Below, one piece after another: positions 1 to 12,021 of a DNA stretch of 43,051 nt. Source of the DNA: Phycisphaerae bacterium (GTDB lineage Bacteria > Planctomycetota > Phycisphaerae > FEN-1346 > JAACEH01); assembly GCA_012729015.1 (NCBI GenBank), contig JAAYDY010000017.1, positions 1-43,051 of the forward strand. The letters run 5' to 3'. A program made the position numbers and the translations under genes. The number at the start of each line of letters is the position of its first letter. The stretch's first letter is position 1. The notes beneath the pieces were generated by a model that saw only the letters and a list, made by a program, of their open reading frames with translations, was not told where the DNA came from and searched no databases.

Positions 1-2
1 GC

Positions 3-3000
3 GTCGTGGACATTGAGGGGAACCTGTCGGGCACGCTGTCGTCGGCGGGGACGATCACGACGCTGGATGTGGCCGGTGACGTGACCGGCACGGTGACCTC
101 CGTCGGCGGAATCACGACGGTGCTGGTTGGCGACGACGTGACGGGCGGGATCACGGCCGGCGGGGCGATAGGGACGCTGAACATCGTCGGCGACCTGGGC
201 GATGCGGCGGGCGACACGGTCCAGGCGACGGGCTTCACGGACGTGGACGTGGGCGGCGCGCTCGTTGGCGTGTTGCGTGCCACGACGGGCGACATCACGG
301 ACCTGGCGGTCGTGGGCAACGTGTCGGGCACGGTCGAGGCGCAGGCGGGCGACATCGGCCCGGTGGACATCGACGGGAACCTGTCGGGTTCGCTGTCGTC
401 GGCGGGAACGATCGGGGCCACGGACGTGGCGCTTGACCTGGGCGGGACGGTGACGTCGGGCGGGGCGCTGGCGTCGTTGGCTGTGGGGGGCGACTTGTCG
501 GGGAGCGTGACGACGGCTGCGGGGCAGTCGATCGGCACGGTGGCGGTGACGGGGGACATCAGCGGCACGGTGCGTGCCGGGACGGTGGGGGACCGCGGGT
601 CGTTGACGGGGGCGAGCTACAACGCGGTGACGGGTGCGGGGACGGTTGAAGGGGCCATTGCGGTCGGCGGGGCGTTCGATTGGGACGGGATCGCCGTGGC
701 GGGGACGGCCGGGGACACGTTTACGGTGGATGCGGCGGGCCTGTCGGTGGACGCGACGGCGAACGACGTATCGATTGGCGACGTTGCGATGTCGGTGGGA
801 GAGACGGGCGGGACGACGACGGCGCGGTACTTTGCGACGACGGGGGCCGGGGCGATCGATCTGTTCGTCAAGGGCCTGGGCGACAACGCGACGGTGAGCG
901 TGGTGGACGGCGGGGCGACGGACAGCGCGGACATCCGGAACCTGGGGTTGGACGGCGTGGTGGGCGGGTTGGCGTCGGTGACGGTGGAAGGCCGCGTGAC
1001 GACCCTGGGTGGCGCGGCCAACGTCAACGGGGGTGACCTGACGGGCGTTGGCACGTTGACGGCGGCGGGCGACGTGACGACGGCCACGGTGTCTGGCGAT
1101 CTGGGCGGGACGTGGCAGTCCACGGGCGGCTCGTTCGGCACGGTGAGCGTGGGCGGCCAGTTGAGCGGCACGCTCCAGGGGCAGACGCACATCGGGTCGG
1201 TGACGGCCGATGCGACGAGCGGGACGATCCGCACCATCACGGGCGACATCGGCAGCGTGATGACCACCGTGGGCGACCTGGGCGGCACGGTGGCGGCGGC
1301 CGACGAAATCGGGCACGTCGAGGCGGCGGGCGATCTGACGGCCGAGGTGACCGGGCGCGTCGATGCGGCCGGGAACATCGCCGCTCTGGGGCAGACCAAC
1401 GGGCAGGTTCGCATCATGGAGCAGGCGGGGGCGGTGGACGGCGCTATCGCGTTTGCGACCGGCTCGGCCGACCTGCACCTGAACGACGCGACCGACGCGG
1501 ACGTGTTGCCGGCGTTGCCGGGCGGCATCGACATCGACCTGACCGGCGTAACGGCAGGGGCCGAGGCCACGTCGAGCATCGGCATCGACCGGTTCGTGAC
1601 CGGCGGGGCCGTGGCGGACGTGGACCTGACGGGCACGGCGGCGCTGGGCCGCTTCGAGCAGACGGCCGGCGACTTCACGGGCGACCTGGTCGTGGCCGGA
1701 CGCATCTGGGAGATCGATATTGCCGGGGACGTGAGCGGCTCGATCCTGGCCGGGACGATGGGGGCGCGGCAGGGCATCGGGTCGGTGAATTTCGGTTCGG
1801 TGACGGCCGCCGGTTTCATCCGCGGGGCCATCGAGGCCGACGGCGATCTGTCGCTCAAGGGGACCGACGTGACGGCGACGCCGGGCACGTTCTTCACGCT
1901 GACCGACGACACGGTCTACTTCGACCCGTCGGGCGGCACGGTCCGTTACGGCGACCTGGAGGTGACCTTCGGCCAGAGCGCCGGCCAGACGCTCGGGGCC
2001 ATCGCCACCCCGTTCGACCTGTCGGCCGTCAGCGTCATCGTGACGCAACTCGGCACGGACGCCACGGTCGATGTGGACTACCTCGGCGCCGGGACGTTGA
2101 CGCTCGACGCCCTGGGATTCAAGGATCTGTCGGGCACGCTGTTGAGTCTGGATATCGAGGGCGGCCTGACCACGCTGGGCGGCGCGGCCAACGTCGGCAC
2201 GGGCGACATCGTCGGCATCACGACGTTGCGGCTCGATGGCGACCTCGACTCGGCGACCCTCAGCGGCGACCTTGACGGCACATGGACCAGCGACGGCGGT
2301 TCGTTCGGCGCGGTGGCCGTCGGCGGCAACCTGACCGGCACGCTCCTGGCCGCACAGGACATTGCCTCGGTGACGGCCGATGCCGTGAGCGGCACGATCC
2401 GCACCACCAACGGCGACATCGGCAGCATCACGACGACCGTCGGCGACCTGGGCGGCCGTGTGGACGCCGGCGACGAGCTTGGCAGCCTGACGGCCGCGGG
2501 CGATCTGACGGCCTACGTCACGGCGACGCTCGATTCGGGTGGCGATGTCCATCTGCTTGGCGGCACGGCGGGGCAGGTGGCCCTGAGCGAGCAGGCAGGC
2601 GCGACGGCGGGCACCGTGGCCGTCACCGGCAGCGCGTCGCTGTCGCTGAACGACACGGGTGACGCGGACTATACGGCGGGGATGAGCGGCGGCATTGACA
2701 TTGATCTGAGCAACGTCTCGGCCGGGGCGGCCGTGGCGAGCGACCTGACGCTGGACGAGGTGACGGCCGCGGCCGACGTGGCGTCGGTGACAGTCACGAG
2801 CGGCAACCTGGGGCGGTACCACCAGACCGGCGGCAACCTGAGCGGCGACATCGACGTTGCCGGCGCGATCGCGCAGGTGGATCTGGCCGGACACCTGGCC
2901 GCGGGCGGGTCGATCCAGGCCGGCACGACGCTCGGGACCGTGGACGTCGGCGGCAGCGTGGAGGCCGGCGCGAGCATCGACTCCGGCGGCGCGATGACCA

Positions 3001-6000
3001 GTGTGACGGTCAACGGCGACCTGGGCGGGACGGTGACGTCGGGCGGGGCGCTGGCGTCGTTGGCTGTGGGGGGCGACTTGTCGGGGAGCGTGACGACGGC
3101 TGCGGGGCAGTCGATCGGTACGGTGGCGGTGACGGGCGACATCAGCGGCACGGTGCGTGCCGGGACGGTGGGGGACCGCGGCGCGTTGACGGGGGCGAGC
3201 TACAACGCGGTGACGGGTGCGGGGACGGTTGAAGGGGCCATTGCGGGCGGCGGGGTGTTCGATTGGGACGGGATCGCCGTGGCGGGGACGGCCGGGGATA
3301 CGTTTACGGTGGATGCGGCGGGCCTGTCGGTGGACGCGACGGCGAACGACGTATTGATTGGCGACGTTGCGATGTCGGTGGGAGAGACGTCTGGGACGAC
3401 GACGGCGCGGTACTTTGCGACGACGGGGGCCGGGGCGATCGATCTGTTCGTCAAGGGCCTGGGCGACAACGCGACGGTGAGCGTGGCCGACGGCGGGGCG
3501 GCCGACAGCGCGGACATCCGGAACCTGGGGTTGGACGGCGTGGTGGGCGGGTTGGCGTCGGTGACGGTGGAAGGCCGCGTGACGACCCTGGGTGGCGCGG
3601 CCAACGTCAACGGGGGCTCGATCACCGACCTGGGCGCGGTGACGCTTGCGCAGGGGGCTGGAACGGTCACGCTGGCGGGCGACCTGGCGGGGGCGCTGGC
3701 CTCGGGCGGGGCCATCGGCACGCTGAACGTCGGCGACGACGTGACAGGGAGCATCGCCGTCGAGGATGTCATCGGCACGCTGGCCGTCGGCGGCGATCTG
3801 GGCGACGCCGCGGGCGACGTGGTCCGTGCGACGGAGTTCGGCGACGTGACCGTCGGGGGCCACGTGGTGGGGGTGCTGCGGGCGACCACGGGCGACATCG
3901 CCGAACTGGTGGTGACAGGCAATGTGTCGGGCACGGTGGAGACGCAGGCGGGCAACCTGGGCACGGCGGGCATCGGCGGCAGCGTTTCGGGCACGGTGTC
4001 GTCGGCTGGAACAATCACGTTGCTGGACATCGACGGGGATGTCAGCGGCTCGGTAGCCTCCGGCGGCAATGTGATCGTGCTGACCATCGACGGGGACATG
4101 ACCGGGGGCGTCGCGCTCGGCGGCGACTGCCTGGTGCTGAATGTCGGGGGCGACCTGGGCGATGCCCTTGGCGACACGGTCGAGGCGGTGAGCTTCGGGG
4201 ACGTAAACGTCGGCGGGAACCTGGTCGGCACGTTGCGCGCGACCACGGGCGACATCACTGACGTGGGGGTCATCGGGAATGCGTCGGGCACCATCGAGAC
4301 GCAAGTCGGGGATATCGGCACGGCGGACATCAACGGGAACCTGTCGGGCACGTTGTCGTCGGCGGGGACGATCACGACACTGGACGTGGCCCTGGACGTG
4401 AGCGGCACCGTGACCTCCGGCGGCGGCATCACGACGGTGCTCGTCGGCGACGACGTGACGGGCGGGATCACGGCGGGCGGGGCGATCGGGACGCTGAACA
4501 TCGGCGGCGACCTGGGCGATGCGGCGGGCGACACGATCCAGGCGACCGGCTTCACGGACGTGGACGTGGGCGGCGCGCTGATCGGCACGTTGCGTGCGAC
4601 GACGGGCGACATAGCGGACGTGGACGTGGCGGGCGATATCTCGGGTACGATCGAGGCCCTGGCCGGCAGCCTGGGCGACATTGCGGCGACGGGCGGCAGC
4701 CTCAGCGGCACACTCCGCGCCGCTCAGGACATCGACAGCGTGGTGGCCGACGACATTCTTGCCGCCGCACTGATCGAGGCGCTCGGCGGCGACATCGCCT
4801 CGGTGACGACCTCCGTCGGAGACCTGGGCGGCACAGTCACGGCCGACGGGGAGATCGGTCGCGTGATTGCTGCGGGGCAACTCACGGCATATGTCACGGG
4901 CGATGTGGATGCCGGGGGCAACCTGGCGGCCCTGGGCGAAACGAGCGGGCAACTGATCTACGGCGAAGGCGGGGTCGAGGTGGGCCGCGTCACGGCTACA
5001 GCGGGATGGGCCCGTGTGTCGCTGAACGACGGCGGCGACGCCGACGTGCTCGGTTCGCCGGCGGGCGGCATCGATCTGGACCTGGCAATCGACAATGTGG
5101 CCGCGGCCATCGCCACGACCGTCAGCGTTGACCGGCTCACAGCGTCCACCGACTTCGCCTCGCTGGCGGTCAACGGCGACTTCGGCCAGGGCGACCTCGC
5201 CGCAGCCCTGACCGGCAACCTGGCGGTGACGGGCGACGGGACGACGCTCAATCTGGCGGGGCAGGAGGCCGGCTCGACGCTCGATTTCGGCAGCCTTGGC
5301 ACGCTGAACAGCACCGGGGACCTGAACGGCACGATCACCGTGGACGGCCCGATGACGACGCTGCACGCCGGCGGCGACCTGGCGGGCACGGGGAACGTCA
5401 ACGGAGCAGTGGGTACGGTGGACATCGACGGCGACGTGACCGGAAGCCTTGTGGCTGCCGGGGCCGTGACGACGCTGGACATTGGCGGGGACCTGGGCGA
5501 CGCGGCGGGCGACACGATCCAGGCGACGGGCTTTGCGGATGTGGACGTGGGCGGCGCATTGATCGGCGTGCTCCGTGCGACGACGGGCGATATCGCGGAC
5601 CTGGCGGTCGTGGGCAACGTGTCGGGCACGGTCGAGGCGCAGGCGGGTGACATCGGGACGGTGGACATCGACGGGAATCTGTCGGGCTCGGTGTCGTCGG
5701 CCGGGACCATCACCTCGCTTGACGTGGCCCTCGATGTGAGCGGCACGGTGACCTCGGGCGGCGGGATCACGACGGTGCAGGTTGGCGACGACGTGACGGG
5801 TGGCCTCACGGCGGGTGGGGCGATAGGGACGCTGAACATCGGCGGCGACCTGGGCGATGCGGCGGGCGACACGATCCAGGCGACGGGCTTTGCGGACGTG
5901 GACGTGGGCGGCGCGCTGATCGGCACGTTGCGTGCCACGACGGGGGACATTGCGGACCTGGCGGTCGTGGGCAACGTGTCGGGTACGGTCGAGGCGCAGG

Positions 6001-8081
6001 CGGGCAACATCGGGACAGTGGACATCGACGGAAATCTGTCGGGCTCGGTGTCGTCGGCGGGGACGATCACGACGCTGGACGTGGGCGGCAACCTGTCGGG
6101 CGACGTGACCGCCGGCGGCGTCGTGACGTCGCTGCTGGTGGGCAACGACCTTTCGGGTGACGTGGCGGTCGGCGGGGCGATGGGCACTCTGCACGTGGGC
6201 GGCGACCTGTCCGGGGACGTGGACGTGGCGGGGCCGCTGACGACGCTGGACATCGACGGTGACCTGTCGTCGGGCGGCACGGTGAACACGGCCGCGGGGC
6301 AGGGCATCGGTACGGTGGACATCGGCGGCCTGCTGGACGGTCACGTCAGCGCCGGGACGGCGGCCCAGCGCGGCGCCATTTCGACGGTCAACTTCGGTGC
6401 GGCAGGGACGGGCGAAGTGGCCGGCGAGTTCGACGGCGACGGCACGCTGCGGATCAATGGCGGCGACTGGACCACGGCCGCGGGCATCGATTTCGAGGTG
6501 GCCGAGGACGAGTTGCGGCTCGAGTCGATGGCCGACCTGACCTGGGGCGATTTCCACGTCAACCTGCTGGAGACCGGCGGCCTGACGATGGCCCGGATGT
6601 GGATTGCGCTGGACGCCTCGTACATCAGCATCATGGTCACGCAGCTCGGCACCGATCCGGGCATCGAAGTGGTCTGGAGCGGCGCGGGATCGACGCTGGT
6701 GAACGAGATCGGGTTCGACGGTGTGACGGGCAGCCTTGGCGACGTGACGATCGACGGCAACCTGGGTCATCTGGGCGGCGCGTCGAACCTCAACGGCGGC
6801 CAGATCACGAGCGTCGGCACGTTGACCGTGAGCGAGAGCATCCTCGGCACCGTGAGCGTGACCGGGCGGCTGGACGCCCTGGACGTGGCCGGCGACGTGA
6901 ACCGAATCGTGGCCGGCTCGGCCGGAGAACTGGTCATCGGCGGGAACCTGACCGGCGGCCTGACGGTCGGCGGGTCACTGCTGTCGCTCGACGTGGGCGG
7001 CAACGTCACGGGCGGCACGGTCCAGATCGGGTCGGCGACCTCGGTGACGGTGGGCGGCGACCTGGCGGCGCCGATGACCGTGTCGGGGCGACTGTACGAA
7101 TTGCACGCCGGGAGCCTGAGCAGCGGCTCGGTCAAGGCGGGCAGCATGCACGAGCTGGACGTTGAGGGGTCGCTGAGCGGCCGCGTGATGACGGCCCCGG
7201 GCGGCGCGATCGACGATCTCCGCGTTGGCGGCACGCTGAGCGGCAGCGTCCAGGCCGGCGGCGACGCCTGGTCGTCGCGCGGCGCGATCGGCCGGATCCA
7301 GGTGGGCGGCATCAGTGGCTACGTGATGGGCAAGTTCGACGACTCGGGCGTCCTGACGGTGAACGGCCAGCGGTGGGTGATGGGTTCGGGCATGCCGTTC
7401 CGGTACGACGGGCGGCTGTGGCCGGAATGGTTGCCGTACGAGACCATCAGCGGCCGCACGGTCGCCGGATTCGGCGGCAGCGACGCGCTCGCCGGCGCGT
7501 TCGGCGCGGGCGGCGCCGGTCTCGCGGGCGGCGACCTGGCGGAGGCCCTGTCGGGCGCCTTCGGGCGGCATACCTCGGCACCCTCGCGGGCCTGGAGCTT
7601 CGACGCAGTCGGGTTCGATCCGGTGCGACTCTACAATCCCGAGTATCGCGGCACGCACAGCTTGGACGACGGCGACTCGGGCCGCGACCCGCCGGCGTCG
7701 GACCCGGCGTCCGACGACGCGGAGGAGACCGATCCCGCGGCGGACGAACTGGTGCAGCGTCTGGTGGACCTCTCGGCCGATCCGGCGGGTGCGGCGTCGG
7801 GGACGCTGCTGCGGCGGTTCTGGAGTCGCCTGCGGCAGGCTGTCAGCCAGAACGACCACGACCTGGCCGAGGCCCTCGATGAGGCCGTCACCGAAACCGC
7901 GAGCCGCCTGGGCGGCGACCCGGTCACCGAAGCCGTGCTCCGCATGGCCGACGACACCGGCCCTGGCGCCGCTGGGGACGTTCCGTCCGAGGACGCCGCC
8001 CCGGCCGAAGGCGACGCCCCATCGCCCCAGGAAGAGGCTCCCGCCGCCGAACCTGCCGAGGAAGCTCCCGCGAGGCTGTAA
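3..8081 (+). CDS. Giant beta-helix repeat protein, 5' end outside the window
   Basis: The frame is open from the window edge, so the true start, and any signal peptide, lies upstream; about 2,690 residues are visible. The protein is almost entirely short Gly/Asp/Thr/Val-rich rungs of 19-22 residues (pattern xVxVGGDxSGTVTSGGxIxT), as expected of a right-handed beta-helix or solenoid. Three module types recur: a 119-residue block of six rungs, a roughly 200-residue block near 1090-1640, 2270-2800 and 4690-5150, and a roughly 140-residue non-rung domain near 600-1030, 1770-2200, 3185-3616 and 6370-6800, with a shortened copy near 7270-7400. The last ~170 residues differ: a Gly/Ala stretch, a predicted helical segment with an RRFWSRLRQ motif, then an acidic Pro/Ala/Glu tail. 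No PEP-CTERM, LPXTG or autotransporter barrel is seen. A surface or secreted structural/adhesive role is inference only. The next gene is convergent. Confidence 0.85.
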   Translation, partial: VVDIEGNLSGTLSSAGTITTLDVAGDVTGTVTSVGGITTVLVGDDVTGGITAGGAIGTLNIVGDLGDAAGDTVQATGFTDVDVGGALVGVLRATTGDITDLAVVGNVSGTVEAQAGDIGPVDIDGNLSGSLSSAGTIGATDVALDLGGTVTSGGALASLAVGGDLSGSVTTAAGQSIGTVAVTGDISGTVRAGTVGDRGSLTGASYNAVTGAGTVEGAIAVGGAFDWDGIAVAGTAGDTFTVDAAGLSVDATANDVSIGDVAMSVGETGGTTTARYFATTGAGAIDLFVKGLGDNATVSVVDGGATDSADIRNLGLDGVVGGLASVTVEGRVTTLGGAANVNGGDLTGVGTLTAAGDVTTATVSGDLGGTWQSTGGSFGTVSVGGQLSGTLQGQTHIGSVTADATSGTIRTITGDIGSVMTTVGDLGGTVAAADEIGHVEAAGDLTAEVTGRVDAAGNIAALGQTNGQVRIMEQAGAVDGAIAFATGSADLHLNDATDADVLPALPGGIDIDLTGVTAGAEATSSIGIDRFVTGGAVADVDLTGTAALGRFEQTAGDFTGDLVVAGRIWEIDIAGDVSGSILAGTMGARQGIGSVNFGSVTAAGFIRGAIEADGDLSLKGTDVTATPGTFFTLTDDTVYFDPSGGTVRYGDLEVTFGQSAGQTLGAIATPFDLSAVSVIVTQLGTDATVDVDYLGAGTLTLDALGFKDLSGTLLSLDIEGGLTTLGGAANVGTGDIVGITTLRLDGDLDSATLSGDLDGTWTSDGGSFGAVAVGGNLTGTLLAAQDIASVTADAVSGTIRTTNGDIGSITTTVGDLGGRVDAGDELGSLTAAGDLTAYVTATLDSGGDVHLLGGTAGQVALSEQAGATAGTVAVTGSASLSLNDTGDADYTAGMSGGIDIDLSNVSAGAAVASDLTLDEVTAAADVASVTVTSGNLGRYHQTGGNLSGDIDVAGAIAQVDLAGHLAAGGSIQAGTTLGTVDVGGSVEAGASIDSGGAMTSVTVNGDLGGTVTSGGALASLAVGGDLSGSVTTAAGQSIGTVAVTGDISGTVRAGTVGDRGALTGASYNAVTGAGTVEGAIAGGGVFDWDGIAVAGTAGDTFTVDAAGLSVDATANDVLIGDVAMSVGETSGTTTARYFATTGAGAIDLFVKGLGDNATVSVADGGAADSADIRNLGLDGVVGGLASVTVEGRVTTLGGAANVNGGSITDLGAVTLAQGAGTVTLAGDLAGALASGGAIGTLNVGDDVTGSIAVEDVIGTLAVGGDLGDAAGDVVRATEFGDVTVGGHVVGVLRATTGDIAELVVTGNVSGTVETQAGNLGTAGIGGSVSGTVSSAGTITLLDIDGDVSGSVASGGNVIVLTIDGDMTGGVALGGDCLVLNVGGDLGDALGDTVEAVSFGDVNVGGNLVGTLRATTGDITDVGVIGNASGTIETQVGDIGTADINGNLSGTLSSAGTITTLDVALDVSGTVTSGGGITTVLVGDDVTGGITAGGAIGTLNIGGDLGDAAGDTIQATGFTDVDVGGALIGTLRATTGDIADVDVAGDISGTIEALAGSLGDIAATGGSLSGTLRAAQDIDSVVADDILAAALIEALGGDIASVTTSVGDLGGTVTADGEIGRVIAAGQLTAYVTGDVDAGGNLAALGETSGQLIYGEGGVEVGRVTATAGWARVSLNDGGDADVLGSPAGGIDLDLAIDNVAAAIATTVSVDRLTASTDFASLAVNGDFGQGDLAAALTGNLAVTGDGTTLNLAGQEAGSTLDFGSLGTLNSTGDLNGTITVDGPMTTLHAGGDLAGTGNVNGAVGTVDIDGDVTGSLVAAGAVTTLDIGGDLGDAAGDTIQATGFADVDVGGALIGVLRATTGDIADLAVVGNVSGTVEAQAGDIGTVDIDGNLSGSVSSAGTITSLDVALDVSGTVTSGGGITTVQVGDDVTGGLTAGGAIGTLNIGGDLGDAAGDTIQATGFADVDVGGALIGTLRATTGDIADLAVVGNVSGTVEAQAGNIGTVDIDGNLSGSVSSAGTITTLDVGGNLSGDVTAGGVVTSLLVGNDLSGDVAVGGAMGTLHVGGDLSGDVDVAGPLTTLDIDGDLSSGGTVNTAAGQGIGTVDIGGLLDGHVSAGTAAQRGAISTVNFGAAGTGEVAGEFDGDGTLRINGGDWTTAAGIDFEVAEDELRLESMADLTWGDFHVNLLETGGLTMARMWIALDASYISIMVTQLGTDPGIEVVWSGAGSTLVNEIGFDGVTGSLGDVTIDGNLGHLGGASNLNGGQITSVGTLTVSESILGTVSVTGRLDALDVAGDVNRIVAGSAGELVIGGNLTGGLTVGGSLLSLDVGGNVTGGTVQIGSATSVTVGGDLAAPMTVSGRLYELHAGSLSSGSVKAGSMHELDVEGSLSGRVMTAPGGAIDDLRVGGTLSGSVQAGGDAWSSRGAIGRIQVGGISGYVMGKFDDSGVLTVNGQRWVMGSGMPFRYDGRLWPEWLPYETISGRTVAGFGGSDALAGAFGAGGAGLAGGDLAEALSGAFGRHTSAPSRAWSFDAVGFDPVRLYNPEYRGTHSLDDGDSGRDPPASDPASDDAEETDPAADELVQRLVDLSADPAGAASGTLLRRFWSRLRQAVSQNDHDLAEALDEAVTETASRLGGDPVTEAVLRMADDTGPGAAGDVPSEDAAPAEGDAPSPQEEAPAAEPAEEAPARL
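435..1033 (+). repeat. Long direct repeat, copy 1 (599 bp)
   Basis: This stretch of the giant gene matches 3018-3616 at a constant offset of 2,583 bp (861 codons), with about 15 mismatches counted by eye. It covers the last rungs of a helix block and a complete non-rung domain. Identity breaks right after the shared AANVNGG codons. Confidence 0.93.
3018..3616 (+). repeat. Long direct repeat, copy 2 (599 bp)
   Basis: Second copy of 435-1033, in the same frame and orientation. Flanking sequences on both sides are clearly more diverged, so the high identity is confined to this block. Confidence 0.93.
3795..4690 (+). repeat. Tandem 357-bp repeats (119-aa six-rung units), first array
   Basis: The codons for GDLGDAxGD recur at 3795, 4152 and 4509, exactly 357 bp apart. 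Each unit has six rungs of about 22, 20, 20, 19, 19 and 19 residues. The third unit is cut after about 60 residues, where a different module starts. A related partial unit begins at 192. Confidence 0.9.
5490..6203 (+). repeat. Tandem 357-bp repeats, second array
   Basis: Two units start at 5490 and 5847, and a diverged third begins in register at 6204. The two full units are nearly identical in protein sequence, including the GDIADLAVVGNVSGTVEAQA rung, and they resemble the first array at 3795. Confidence 0.9.
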
Positions 8082-8115
8082 CCCTTGTTCAGCACGGCTG
8101 CCGAATGACGCCCGC

Positions 8116-10616
<2,501 letters not shown>

Positions 10617-10644
10617 GGCCGAGGGCCTTACGGCGGAAGAACAG

Positions 10645-10690
10645 CCACCGCGGGAGCGACGAGGTATGGACGCTTCCGCGGTGGTTTGGT
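10645..10690 (+). terminator. Stem-loop between gap and pgk, possible intrinsic terminator
   Basis: A 14-bp stem (10645-10658 with 10671-10684, one G-U pair) encloses a 12-nt loop and is followed by TTTGGTATT. The T-tract is short, so this may be a partial terminator or an mRNA end-stabilising structure that lowers pgk expression relative to gap. Confidence 0.55.
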
Positions 10691-10695
10691 ATTAT
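10667..10695 (+). promoter_or_regulatory. Candidate promoter of pgk
   Basis: TGGACG (10667-10672), 17-bp spacer, TATTAT (10690-10695). The hexamers match four and five of six. The -35 lies in the loop and 3' arm of the preceding stem-loop, so termination of gap transcripts and initiation at pgk would share DNA. Confidence 0.35.
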
Positions 10696-10785
10696 GAGCG
10701 TCCGGATGGCGGCAGCGGACTGGCCGCACGTGGAGACCTGGGCAGAGCGTCCCTTGCGGGACGCCGGCGGAAGGAGAATCCTGTC

Positions 10786-12009
10786 ATGGCGAAACTGATC
10801 GTCGACAAGCTGAACGTCAAGGGCAAGCGGGTTCTGATGCGCGTGGACTTCAACGTGCCGCTGGACGAACAACAGAACATCACCGACGACACGCGCATTC
10901 AGGCGGCGCTGCCGACGATCAAGGCGGCCGTGAAGGCCGGCGGCAAGGTTATTCTCATGAGCCACCTGGGCCGGCCCAAGGGCGAGCCCAAGCCCGAGTT
11001 CTCCCTCGCTCCGGCGGCCCGGCGGCTCGGCGAACTGCTCGGAAAGCCCGTCACGCTGGCGCCCGACTGCGTCGGCGCCGAGGTTCAGAAGATGGTCGGC
11101 GCCATGGCCGACGGCGACGTGATCGTCCTGGAAAACCTCCGTTTCCACAAGGGCGAGGAGAAGAGCGATCCGGAGTTCATCAAGCAACTGGCCTCGCTCG
11201 GCGACGTGTACGTCAACGATGCCTTCGGCACGAGCCACCGCAAGCACGCCAGCATGTACGGCGTGCCGGCCGCGCTGCCGAAGGGCTCGCGGGCCATCGG
11301 GTTCCTGGTGCAGAAGGAGCTTCAGTTCCTGGGCGACGCGCTGACGAACCCGCGGCGGCCGTTCGTGGCCATCCTGGGCGGCGCCAAGGTCAGCGACAAG
11401 ATCGGCGTCATCGAGAACCTGTCGCAGAAGGTGGACGTGCTGCTGATCGGCGGCGCGATGAGCTACACGTTCATGCGCGCCCTGGGCCAGAGCACCGGCA
11501 ACAGCAAGGTCGAGGCCGTCAAGGAGAACAAGGACGGGTCGAAGACCGACGTGATCGCGCTGGCCAAGGACCTGCTGAAGAAGCTCGAAGGCGCCAGGGC
11601 CGAACTGGTGCTGCCGGTGGACCACCTGGTGGTCGAGGCGTTCGACGAGTCGTCGCCGACGGCGGTGCAGGGGCCCGAGATTGACGAGGGCTGGATGGGC
11701 GTGGACATCGGTCCGAAGACGGTTGAGCTCTACAAGAGCAAGCTGGCCGGCGCCAAGACGGTGGTCTGGAACGGTCCGATGGGCGTTTTCGAGAAAGAGC
11801 CCTGGGCCAAGGGCACCAGGACGATCTGTGCCGCCCTGGCCGACCTGAAGGGGGCCACGACGGTGATCGGCGGCGGCGACAGCGCTGCGGCCGTGACCCA
11901 GTTCGGCTACGACGACAAGATGAGCCATATCTCGACCGGCGGCGGCGCGAGCCTGGAGTTCCTCGAAGGCAAGGGCTTCGCGTGCCTGGACGTGATTGAC
12001 GAGGCCTGA
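10786..12009 (+). CDS. pgk: Phosphoglycerate kinase
   Basis: 407 residues, close to the usual bacterial length of about 395. It transfers phosphate from 1,3-bisphosphoglycerate to ADP, giving ATP and 3-phosphoglycerate. Visible signatures are RVDFNVP near the N-terminus, the [10 protein letters not shown] substrate loop, [12 protein letters not shown] in the hinge region and GGGDSAAAV in the nucleotide domain. The chosen ATG has AAGGAG 9 nt upstream; the longer frame back to 10666 adds non-family sequence. rpe follows after 12 nt, so pgk, rpe and accD are probably one transcript. Confidence 0.98.
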   Translation: MAKLIVDKLNVKGKRVLMRVDFNVPLDEQQNITDDTRIQAALPTIKAAVKAGGKVILMSHLGRPKGEPKPEFSLAPAARRLGELLGKPVTLAPDCVGAEVQKMVGAMADGDVIVLENLRFHKGEEKSDPEFIKQLASLGDVYVNDAFGTSHRKHASMYGVPAALPKGSRAIGFLVQKELQFLGDALTNPRRPFVAILGGAKVSDKIGVIENLSQKVDVLLIGGAMSYTFMRALGQSTGNSKVEAVKENKDGSKTDVIALAKDLLKKLEGARAELVLPVDHLVVEAFDESSPTAVQGPEIDEGWMGVDIGPKTVELYKSKLAGAKTVVWNGPMGVFEKEPWAKGTRTICAALADLKGATTVIGGGDSAAAVTQFGYDDKMSHISTGGGASLEFLEGKGFACLDVIDEA

Positions 12010-12021
12010 CGGCCGAAGGAA

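Noticed and set aside
617..6322. Long open frames on the minus strand and other plus frames across the giant gene
   Set aside because: They arise from the GC-rich repeat codons of the real frame; they are rich in Pro, Ser, Arg and Thr with no family similarity.
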